Positions 1 to 5,027 are shown, numbered from the stretch's first letter. The stretch: DNA of 5,138 nt from an uncultured Treponema sp. (GCA_945833725.1 CAMAFU010000148.1:1-5138); one strand, 5' to 3'. Numbers and translations: made by a program. The notes: generated from the sequence alone by a model not told the origin.

Positions 1-1448
1 CCCTGTTCTTCGTAATCGCGGAGTTTTTTAAGAGTTGCATCGGAAAATTCTACACTGGAGGCTCTGTATATTTCTTTTGCCAGAAGCTGAACCTTATCGG
101 CCAAAGAAAGGTGAGAATCGTAAAGGTAGTGAAACTGGGCTTTTCCACTTTCTGCAATTTCCACAACTTTTGAAGCAAGTTTCGTCATTCCTTCTCCGCC
201 TTTTTCCCAGCCTTCGCATATTACGGCATCGCAGCCTTTTTCCTTGCATAAGTCTTTAAGGAGGGAGAGTTCTTCTGCAGTGTCTGTAACGAATTTATTT
301 ATTGCAACAACAGCAGGAACTCCGAATTTACCGATATTTTCGATATGAACGGCAAGATTTTCAAAACCTTTTTTTAAGGCATCGGTATTTGGAGCGGAAA
401 GATCAGCCTTTGCAATGCCACCGTGCATTTTTAATGCCCTTACAGTAGCTACAATAACTACGGCATCGGGACTTAAACCGGCAGTACGGCACTTTATGTC
501 CATAAATTTTTCTGCACCTAAGTCTGCTGCAAAACCTGCTTCTGTAACAACATAATCGCCGGTGGCAAGGGCACTTATTGTTGCATTTATGGAATTAGTT
601 CCCTGAGCAATGTTTGCAAAAGGACCGCCGTGAACAAAAACAGGATTTTTTTCCAGCGTTTGAACAAGGTTCGGGCGGATTGCATCTTTTAGAAGGGCGG
701 CAACTGCACCTGTGCATTTTAATTCACCGAATTTAACAGGTCTACCGTCGAAAGTTTTGCATATCGTAATATTTGAAATTCTTTTTTTTAGGTCAGAAAT
801 TGATGTAGAAAGACATATTATTGCCATAAGTTCAGAAGCAACGGCAATCGTAAAATGGTCTTCTCTAGGCACGCCGTTAGATTTGCCGCCCAGTCCGATT
901 GTAATGTTTCTTAGTGCTCTGTCGTTTAAATCCAGACACCGTTTCCAGGAAATTGTTCTTGAATCCAGACGGAGGGGGTTTCCCTGTTGAATGTGATTAT
1001 CAATTAAGGAGGCAATAAGGTTGTTGGCAATAGAAATGGCGTGAATGTCGCCTGTAAAGTGAAGGTTAATGTCTTCCATAGGGACAATCTGTGCATAACC
1101 GCCGCCACAAGCACCACCTTTAACACCAAAACAAGGTCCTAAGGAAGGTTCCCGTAAGGCAATAACTGTTTTTTTTCCGATTTTATTTAAGCCGTCGCCT
1201 AAGCCAATGGAAACAGTTGATTTACCTTCTCCTGCCGGTGTAGGTGTAACAGCCGTTGTAAGAATAAGTTTTCCCCGCTTTTTAGGGTCGCTTACTTTTT
1301 TTTGAAATTCCTTAAGGGCACTAAAAGTGATTTTTGCCTTGTATTTTCCGTATAAATCTAAATTTTCTTCAGAAATATCAATTTTTTTTGCAATATCCAG
1401 AATGTGGCTCATCTCGTTTTTTTGAGCAATTTCAATGTCAGACAGCAT
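1..1448 (-). CDS. fhs: Formate--tetrahydrofolate ligase (10-formyl-THF synthetase), 3' end cut by window
   Basis: Cytosolic enzyme joining formate to tetrahydrofolate with ATP, giving 10-formyl-THF for one-carbon metabolism (and for acetogenesis where that pathway exists). Reading the minus strand from 1448 gives 482 complete codons with no stop before the window edge. The family is about 556 residues, so roughly 75 C-terminal residues are missing. Visible motifs: P-loop TPTPAGEGKST (residues 68-78), the first family signature GVKGGACGGGY (108-118) followed by PMEDINLHFTGDIHAI (123-138), FVHGGPFANIAQG (271-283), DYVVTEAGFAADLGAEKF (298-315), and the second signature VATVRALKMHGG (333-344). 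The start is supported by MLSDIEIAQ, which matches the usual N-terminus, and by a good Shine-Dalgarno site. One oddity is Cys114, where the first signature normally has Ala. It is preceded by its own promoter and an unusual structured leader. The identity is very secure. Confidence 0.97.
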   Translation of the reverse strand, partial: MLSDIEIAQKNEMSHILDIAKKIDISEENLDLYGKYKAKITFSALKEFQKKVSDPKKRGKLILTTAVTPTPAGEGKSTVSIGLGDGLNKIGKKTVIALREPSLGPCFGVKGGACGGGYAQIVPMEDINLHFTGDIHAISIANNLIASLIDNHIQQGNPLRLDSRTISWKRCLDLNDRALRNITIGLGGKSNGVPREDHFTIAVASELMAIICLSTSISDLKKRISNITICKTFDGRPVKFGELKCTGAVAALLKDAIRPNLVQTLEKNPVFVHGGPFANIAQGTNSINATISALATGDYVVTEAGFAADLGAEKFMDIKCRTAGLSPDAVVIVATVRALKMHGGIAKADLSAPNTDALKKGFENLAVHIENIGKFGVPAVVAINKFVTDTAEELSLLKDLCKEKGCDAVICEGWEKGGEGMTKLASKVVEIAESGKAQFHYLYDSHLSLADKVQLLAKEIYRASSVEFSDATLKKLRDYEEQ

Positions 1449-1451
1449 AAA

Positions 1452-1459
1452 TCACCTCA
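1452..1459 (-). promoter_or_regulatory. Ribosome binding site of fhs
   Basis: The minus strand reads TGAGGTGA, ending 3 bases before the ATG at 1448, with the GAGG core 6-9 bases upstream. This strong anti-16S match fixes the fhs start. It lies just downstream of the structured element at 1476-1609, so leader folding could affect access to it. Confidence 0.85.
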
Positions 1460-1475
1460 ATGAATAATAATATGG

Positions 1476-1609
1476 GCGGATTTTTGTTCCGGCTCCGATA
1501 CTCTGCGCCTGCACAAAAACCAGACTTTCCAGGGTTCCGCTATTCGCTTCATTCGACGCAGCAAAGCTGCTTACGAACTGGCTTCGCCAGCCCTTACAAT
1601 TCTTTCCGC
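1476..1609 (-). repeat. GC-rich structured element filling the fhs leader (dispersed palindromic repeat or cis-acting RNA, unidentified)
   Basis: A 134-bp block of about 53% GC (hand count 71/134) lies between A/T-rich flanks. It is bounded by a 5-bp inverted repeat, GCGGA (1476-1480) and TCCGC (1605-1609). Inside are three helices: GCCAG/CTGGC with a 3-base loop (1578-1590); GCAGC/GCTGC with a 3-base loop (1558-1570), extended by TTCG/CGAA (1552-1555 with 1574-1577); and a 9-bp stem pairing 1479-1487 with 1513-1521. The last stem needs a G-U pair at 1480/1520 that forms only in minus-strand RNA. With the promoter at 1618-1646, the element would occupy nearly the whole leader. It does not resemble the THF riboswitch as I know it. 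Both strands happen to be open (about 70 codons each), but neither frame has a ribosome site. A multicopy repeat is the main alternative to a regulatory RNA. Confidence 0.6.
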
Positions 1610-1617
1610 ATGAATCA

Positions 1618-1646
1618 ATTTTATTCCAAAAAAATATGTAAGGCAA
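1618..1646 (-). promoter_or_regulatory. Predicted sigma-70-type promoter of fhs
   Basis: On the minus strand, TTGCCT (1646-1641) is followed after exactly 17 bases by TAAAAT (1623-1618). The predicted transcription start is near 1611, one or two bases before the structured element begins. The leader would be about 163 bases. Long A/T tracts lie immediately upstream of the -35, as in promoters helped by A/T-rich upstream DNA. Confidence 0.6.
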
Positions 1647-1747
1647 TAATTTACAACGCCGCATAAAAAATAAAATAAAAAGAAAAAAAGATGAAAAAAA
1701 AGGCAGAATTTATTACGGAATAAAAAAAAATAAATCAATGGAAAATT
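1647..1747. other. A/T-rich low-complexity spacer without a gene
   Basis: Between the fhs promoter and the terminator of the ABC ATPase gene, the plus strand is almost pure A with scattered T and G, in runs of up to about nine A. No credible reading frame or RNA gene is present. It may act as A/T-rich upstream promoter DNA for fhs. Otherwise nothing is seen here. Confidence 0.5.
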
Positions 1748-1784
1748 AAAAAAAATCCCCGAAAATCCAAAGGAAATTCGGGGG
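1748..1784 (-). terminator. Intrinsic terminator after the ABC ATPase gene
   Basis: On the minus strand, CCCCGAA (1783-1777) pairs perfectly with TTCGGGG (1763-1757). The loop can add a CC/GG pair. One base later comes a run of eight T (1755-1748). It starts 28 bases past the stop codon at 1812 and separates the ATPase gene from fhs. Confidence 0.9.
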
Positions 1785-1811
1785 TTAAGTTAAAAACTTG
1801 TGCAATAAAAA

Positions 1812-2945
1812 TTACCAGGTTTTAGTTTTTGCAATTTCTTCCTGTTCACAGATATTAAGCTCTGTGTTCATGTCGAAGAATTTAACATTTTCCATTCTAG
1901 GAGAGAAGTTAATTACTGCACCAAGCTGCGGATTAACAGTAGGTTCGCATTTTGCAACAACCTTTGTTCCCTGCACATTGAAGAAAACATTTGTTTCGGC
2001 ACCAAGAGGTTCTTTGTTTACAACTTTTACAGACATGTTATTTTCTGCAGCGGCACTTTCGTTGTAGAGAATGTCTTCTGGGCGAACGCCAAACCAAACT
2101 TCTTTGCCTGCATAAGGTTTGAGTGTTTTCTGCTGTGACTCTGTAGGAATAAAAGAGAATCCCTGTTCTTCTTCTGTGGCAATAATTTTACCGTTTTTGT
2201 CGGCAATTTTTACTTTGAAGAAGTTCATAGGAGGTGTACCGATAAATCCAGCAACGAATTTATTGATTGGATGGTCGTAAAGGTAGATTGGAGAACCAAC
2301 CTGCTGAATGCGTTTTTCTGACATAACTACGATTTTTGTACCCATTGTCATAGCTTCTACCTGATCGTGAGTTACATAAATCATAGTTGCCTGAAGTCTG
2401 TTGTGGAGATCAGAAATTTCTGCACGCATCTGAACACGGAGTTTTGCATCGAGGTTGGAAAGTGGTTCATCGAAAAGGAATACTTTTGGTGAGCGTACAA
2501 TGGCACGACCTACAGCAACACGCTGGCGCTGACCACCAGAGAGGGCTTTTGGAAGACGACCGAGATAATCGTCCAAACTAAGGATTTTAGATGCTTCGTG
2601 TACACGGCGGTCAATTTCTTCTTTGTCGATTTTTCTGATTTTAAGACCGTAAGCCATGTTGTCGTAAACTGTCATGTGCGGGTAGAGGGCATAATCCTGG
2701 AAAACCATGGCGATATTTCTGTCTTTTGGAGGAACATCGTTCATAAGTTCGCCATCGATATAGAGCTCGCCACCGGTAATTTCTTCGAGACCGGCAATCA
2801 TGCGGAGAGTTGTGGATTTACCACATCCGGAAGGACCTACGAAAACACAGAATTCGCGGTCTTCAATTGTAACATTTGATTTTTCTACTGCAAGAACATT
2901 GCCGGAGTAGATTTTAGTAATACCTTTAAGTTCAATTTTTGCCAT
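1812..2945 (-). CDS. ugpC: Carbohydrate ABC transporter ATP-binding protein, MalK/UgpC/MsmK class
   Basis: Cytoplasmic ATPase subunit that powers binding-protein-dependent import of sugars or glycerol-phosphate-type solutes. It has 377 residues, normal for the class. The nucleotide-binding domain shows Walker A GPSGCGKST (37-45), Q-loop Gln83 in VFQDYALYPHMTV, signature LSGGQRQR (135-142), Walker B VFLFDE (155-160), D-loop SNLDA (163-167) and switch His193 in THDQVEAMTMG. From about 236 a C-terminal OB/TOBE domain of the MalK type follows, including GVRPEDI. The frame stays open 23 codons further upstream, but ATG 2945 gives the classic MAKIELKGITKIY start and has a Shine-Dalgarno site. The transporter's permeases and binding protein are not adjacent, and its own promoter and terminator suggest a single-gene unit. 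The solute cannot be told from sequence; the symbol follows common annotation practice. Confidence 0.95.
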   Translation of the reverse strand: MAKIELKGITKIYSGNVLAVEKSNVTIEDREFCVFVGPSGCGKSTTLRMIAGLEEITGGELYIDGELMNDVPPKDRNIAMVFQDYALYPHMTVYDNMAYGLKIRKIDKEEIDRRVHEASKILSLDDYLGRLPKALSGGQRQRVAVGRAIVRSPKVFLFDEPLSNLDAKLRVQMRAEISDLHNRLQATMIYVTHDQVEAMTMGTKIVVMSEKRIQQVGSPIYLYDHPINKFVAGFIGTPPMNFFKVKIADKNGKIIATEEEQGFSFIPTESQQKTLKPYAGKEVWFGVRPEDILYNESAAAENNMSVKVVNKEPLGAETNVFFNVQGTKVVAKCEPTVNPQLGAVINFSPRMENVKFFDMNTELNICEQEEIAKTKTW

Positions 2946-2950
2946 TTTAT

Positions 2951-2957
2951 TCCTCTT
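2951..2957 (-). promoter_or_regulatory. Ribosome binding site fixing the ATPase start
   Basis: The minus strand reads AAGAGGA five bases upstream of ATG 2945. This favours 2945 over the longer open frame reaching back to 3014, which has no such site and whose extra residues look non-coding. Confidence 0.8.
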
Positions 2958-3047
2958 AAATTGGTTTTTATTGTAATGATTAGACAAATGACACGAATCA
3001 AAGAGCCTTATCAATAAAATAAAATGCGGAAAAACACACTTTTAAGT

Positions 3048-3077
3048 ATAATACCATAAAGCAGGAAGTTTTATCAA
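3048..3077 (-). promoter_or_regulatory. Predicted sigma-70-type promoter of the ABC ATPase gene
   Basis: On the minus strand, TTGATA (3077-3072) and TATTAT (3053-3048) are separated by 18 bases, with a TG one base before the -10 (extended -10). The start would fall near 3041, giving a leader of about 95 bases. It lies between the hsp20 terminator and the ATPase gene, supporting independent transcription. Confidence 0.6.
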
Positions 3078-3134
3078 TTAAAAATTTATAATGTAAGGAA
3101 ATTTGCAGGGTTTTTGGTTGAATTTATTGATGTG

Positions 3135-3162
3135 AAAAAAAACTGCCGGAAAAAACCGGCAG
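3135..3162 (-). terminator. Intrinsic terminator after hsp20
   Basis: The minus strand forms CTGCCGG (3162-3156), a six-T loop, CCGGCAG (3149-3143), then eight T (3142-3135). The stem is a perfect seven pairs. It begins 10 bases after the hsp20 stop codon and is one of the clearest signals in the window. Confidence 0.95.
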
Positions 3163-3172
3163 CCTGTTGATT

Positions 3173-3604
3173 TTATGCTCTGGAAATTGTTATTTTTCTA
3201 GGTGTATTTTGTGGTTTTCGTGGCATTTTTATTTCCAGAATACCGTTTCGGCACAAGGCAGAAAGTTCATCTGTGTTTACATCATCCGGAAGGGTAAAAC
3301 TTCTTGAGAAAGAAACTGGTGTTCTTTCCCTTATAAGCCATTTTGGACTTTCTGTGTTTTCCTGTTTTACAGCTGGTTTTTCTTCTGGTACAGAAGAAAT
3401 TGTAAGGACATTTTTGTTAAGTTCAACATTTACATCCTTGTCTGTTTTTCCAGGCAAATCCATTTCCAGAATGTAGGAATCTTTTTCTTCCCGTACATCA
3501 ACTTTTGGTGTCTGGTATGCTGTTTTTACATGTACGGCTGGATAAGAGTATCCACCGAAACCGAAATCATCAAATAAGCTGTTGAATAATGTTAAGTCTT
3601 TCAT
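3173..3604 (-). CDS. hsp20: Small heat-shock protein, Hsp20/alpha-crystallin family
   Basis: ATP-independent holdase chaperone that binds unfolding proteins in the cytosol and assembles into oligomers. It has 143 residues, typical for the bacterial IbpA/Hsp20 group. After a short N-terminal arm (1-30), the alpha-crystallin domain runs from about 31 to 129. It includes the early DLPG (49-52), FSRSFTLP (99-106) and the family hallmark A-x-x-x-N-G-I-L at 116-123. The C-terminal tail carries the I-x-I anchor as ITI (138-140), which docks neighbouring subunits. ATG 3604 has a strong AGGAGG six bases upstream, and the domain layout agrees with it. Upstream is a near-perfect sigma-54 promoter rather than a CIRCE element, and a strong terminator follows, so it is probably transcribed alone. 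The identity is secure. Confidence 0.96.
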   Translation of the reverse strand: MKDLTLFNSLFDDFGFGGYSYPAVHVKTAYQTPKVDVREEKDSYILEMDLPGKTDKDVNVELNKNVLTISSVPEEKPAVKQENTESPKWLIRERTPVSFSRSFTLPDDVNTDELSALCRNGILEIKMPRKPQNTPRKITISRA

Positions 3605-3608
3605 AAAA

Positions 3609-3633
3609 AACCTCCTATGGTCGTGGCAAGGTT
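3609..3633 (-). promoter_or_regulatory. hsp20 ribosome binding site with a possible masking hairpin
   Basis: The Shine-Dalgarno AGGAGG is at 3616-3611. On the minus strand, AACCUU (3633-3628) can pair with GAGGUU (3614-3609) across a 13-base loop: five Watson-Crick pairs and one U-G. This would hide most of the Shine-Dalgarno site in a weak stem, as in heat-opened RNA thermometers. The ribosome site is sure; the thermometer is only a possibility. Confidence 0.5.
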
Positions 3634-3696
3634 GGTGGGGATTGGGCTTTGCTCAACCCTAAATCAAAACCTGATAATTGACTTCATAAAATATTT

Positions 3697-3712
3697 AGCA
3701 AAAACTGTGCCA
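3697..3712 (-). promoter_or_regulatory. Sigma-54 (RpoN) -24/-12 promoter of hsp20
   Basis: The minus strand reads TGGCAC (3712-3707), five bases, then TTGCT (3701-3697). This matches the RpoN consensus TGGCAC-N5-TTGCW in every key position, including GG at -24 and GC at -12. The predicted start is near 3686, giving a leader of about 82 bases. Sigma-54 promoters need an ATP-driven enhancer-binding protein, so hsp20 would be switched by a dedicated activator. A sigma-70 reading (TTGGCA with TTTTAT) is possible but poorer. Confidence 0.8.
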
Positions 3713-3722
3713 ACTTTTTAAA

Positions 3723-3890
3723 ATCGCTTTTTTTTAATGTCGGCGATGTAAAAATATGGGGGTGGGGAAAAAACATCGTTGTATAAAGGTGCCAGACGGG
3801 TCAAATTTTCTGATTTTAAAAAATTGAAGTAATATTCGGCCCGTTTTTACCGGTTACAGTTTTTTTTTCAGGAAAAACGGGTCAATTTGA
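3723..3890. promoter_or_regulatory. Repeat-rich region upstream of the sigma-54 promoter, candidate activator sites
   Basis: This gene-free stretch between the kinase and hsp20 genes holds several short repeats. ATCGC (3723-3727) is inverted against GCGAT (3743-3747). CGATGT (3744-3749) is inverted against ACATCG (3773-3778). The nine-base word ACGGGTCAA occurs at 3796-3804 and again at 3877-3885, 81 bases apart. Measured from the predicted start, these lie at about -37 to -92, -110 and -191, spanning the range used by sigma-54 enhancer-binding proteins. Which repeats, if any, bind a protein cannot be told. Confidence 0.35.
3840..3881 (-). terminator. Hairpin after the kinase gene, possible weak terminator
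   Basis: CCCGTTTTT (3840-3848) and AAAAACGGG (3873-3881) are a perfect 9-bp inverted repeat, with a further CC/GG pair after a one-base bulge. It begins 36 bases past the kinase stop codon at 3917. On the minus strand no immediate T run follows, so it is not a standard intrinsic terminator. It overlaps one ACGGGTCAA repeat and could instead be a protein-binding site. Confidence 0.35.
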
Positions 3891-3916
3891 TACGGAGATT
3901 TTTGCGGAAGTAAAAC

Positions 3917-4522
3917 TTATTCTGCCAGAAGTCCTGACTGTTCCAGTTTTTTTATAATCAACTTTGAATTTTCTTCTTTGGAGAGGGGTTGAAGGTCTAT
4001 TTTTAGAGAGCAGATTTCTTCGTAAAGTTTTTGGCGCTCTTCGTAGAAATTGTGAAAAATTGAAATGACATCCTGCACATTTTTGGGATTTTCTTTTGCA
4101 ATGTATGCAGGAAGATTTTGAAAATTTCCTGACGAATCTCTGGAAGATTCCCTTAAAATTCTGTTTAAGGCGGTGGATTCATCGGAGTTTAAAAAAATGA
4201 GGATGCCGGTTTCTTTTAAGATTTGGATTGCCTTTGGATTGGTGCAAATGCCTCCACCAGTTGCTGCAACGGCTTTTACGGAGTTTTTGCCTGACGGGGA
4301 CTGTAATTTTAGTTGTTCCTGCAGAAAAAGGCAGGCATTGGTTTCGGCTTTAAGAAAGGCTTCTTTTCCGTAAAGGGTGTATATTTCTCTGGGAGTTTTT
4401 TCTGTTTGCCGGGTGATTATATCGTCTGTGTCAAAAAAACTTGCGTTAAAATGCTTTGATAAAAGTCGGGCTTGAGTTGATTTTCCGCAGTGTTTTATGC
4501 CCATTAGGATTATAGAATTCAT
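3917..4522 (-). CDS. aroK: Divergent shikimate-kinase-family protein
   Basis: P-loop kinase of the AroK fold, 201 residues against about 170-175 for standard shikimate kinases. Seen: Walker A GIKHCGKST (8-16), the magnesium/substrate DxD as FFDTDD (29-34), the GGG motif in ATGGGI (87-92), and a C-terminal R-x-x-L-Y (163-167) matching the conserved RxPLY. Not as expected: the usual FR..E shikimate-contacting motif is FLKAE (56-60), so the Arg is Leu. The RPLL lid motif is absent and NLPAYI (136-141) stands near its place. ATP binding is well supported, but shikimate (chorismate pathway, aromatic amino acids) as the substrate is an inference from family membership. No other aro gene is nearby. 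ATG 4522 puts the P-loop at the normal distance from the N-terminus but has no Shine-Dalgarno site. The symbol is therefore provisional. Confidence 0.8.
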   Translation of the reverse strand: MNSIILMGIKHCGKSTQARLLSKHFNASFFDTDDIITRQTEKTPREIYTLYGKEAFLKAETNACLFLQEQLKLQSPSGKNSVKAVAATGGGICTNPKAIQILKETGILIFLNSDESTALNRILRESSRDSSGNFQNLPAYIAKENPKNVQDVISIFHNFYEERQKLYEEICSLKIDLQPLSKEENSKLIIKKLEQSGLLAE

Positions 4523-4528
4523 GGAAGC

Positions 4529-4534
4529 ATTATA
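4529..4534 (-). promoter_or_regulatory. Perfect -10 box predicting a leaderless kinase mRNA
   Basis: The minus strand reads TATAAT (4534-4529) followed by six bases and then the ATG at 4522. A start at the usual distance from the -10 would be the A of the ATG itself. No Shine-Dalgarno-like sequence precedes the ATG, as expected for a leaderless message. No good -35 is visible; the spacer is A/T rich. Confidence 0.5.
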
Positions 4535-4570
4535 GAAAATTTTTTATTTGGTGAGAAGAGAAATTGCGGT

Positions 4571-4580
4571 TTTGATCAAA
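4571..4580. promoter_or_regulatory. Perfect 10-bp palindrome TTTGATCAAA
   Basis: It lies in the short gap between the kinase gene (about 37 bases upstream of its -10 on the minus strand) and the antitoxin-toxin relic on the plus strand. It could be an operator of either, for example the autoregulatory site of the former TA module. A short palindrome in A/T-rich DNA can also arise by chance. Confidence 0.25.
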
Positions 4581-4602
4581 CGGCTCGTACATCTTGAGCT
4601 GA

Positions 4603-4959
4603 TTAAAAGACGAAAGAATTGACTTCCGTGCAAACTCAAATCAGAAAACTCTTCTTGAACGAGCCGCCGAACTTAAACACGTTTCGTTTTCTTCTTATGT
4701 CCTTACATCATCTTTACGAATTGCACATCTTGCAGTCGGAAAAGATTTGCAGGGAAAAGAAATCGGAAAATGGCTTTTAACTCAGGCCTTTAAAAAGATA
4801 GTTCATGTATCAGAAATTACCGGGTTATATTTTATAATTGTTGATGCAAAAGAATCTTCAAAAACTTTTTATGAGCATTATGGATTTATCAAGTTTACCG
4901 ACAAAGACCTTACCTATTTTTTACCTGTTGAAACAGTAAGAAAAGCAATGGAAAGTTAA
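4603..4959 (+). pseudogene. Relic of a TacAT-type toxin-antitoxin module: DUF1778 antitoxin N-terminus fused in frame to GNAT toxin C-terminus
   Basis: The 118-codon open frame follows a TGA (4600-4602) and has no ATG or GTG and no ribosome site; TTG 4747 is only an internal codon. Residues 3-37 (KDERIDFRA, then LLERAAEL and SFSSYVLTSS) match the N-terminal DNA-binding part of DUF1778 ribbon-helix-helix antitoxins. From about residue 38 the sequence becomes the GNAT-toxin C-terminal half: LRIAHLAV, QGKEIGKWLLTQAF (50-63), FIIVDAKE (77-84), FYEHYGF (89-95, with the expected catalytic Tyr90) and YFLPVETVRKAM (105-116). The antitoxin's toxin-neutralising tail and roughly the first half of the toxin are missing, as if removed by one deletion. 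The acetyl-CoA loop Q-x-x-G-x-G also has Glu53 in place of Gly. In intact systems the toxin acetylates charged tRNA. Here both partners are judged dead. Confidence 0.75.
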
Positions 4960-5027
4960 ATTTCAGAACAAACATTCTTCGCAATGCGCTTGCTCCAATC
5001 CCTTGAACGGATGTTGGTTTTGAATGT

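Noticed and set aside
712..990. 92-codon plus-strand open frame inside fhs
   Set aside because: It is a shadow of the strongly supported minus-strand fhs frame, with no independent coding evidence.
1449..1611. THF riboswitch before fhs
   Set aside because: The leader is structured, but it does not follow the known THF-I aptamer motifs that I can recall, so it is reported only as an unidentified element.
1452..1664. 70-codon minus-strand open frame through the structured element
   Set aside because: It has no ribosome site, its ATG lies upstream of the predicted fhs transcription start, and its ending overlaps the fhs Shine-Dalgarno site. The composition follows the repeat, not a protein.
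1460..1666. 68-codon plus-strand open frame through the same element
   Set aside because: Same reason: both strands are open by chance because the GC-rich element lacks stops. There is no ribosome site or recognisable domain.
2946..3014. Longer N-terminus for the ABC ATPase
   Set aside because: The 23 extra residues match nothing in the family and have no Shine-Dalgarno site. ATG 2945 has both a family-typical start and AAGAGGA.
3008..3078. Direct repeat TTATCAAT (3008-3015 and 3071-3078) around the ATPase promoter
   Set aside because: An eight-base A/T-rich word 63 bases apart is too likely by chance, and one copy is explained by the -35 box.
3784..3795. Second sigma-54-like TGGCAC on the minus strand
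   Set aside because: At the proper spacing the -12 part reads TACAA and lacks the required GC, so it is probably chance.
4747..4959. Intact 70-residue acetyltransferase starting at TTG 4747
   Set aside because: The GNAT-like sequence begins before 4747 and joins in frame to antitoxin sequence. Seventy residues is less than half a GNAT domain, and no ribosome site precedes the TTG.
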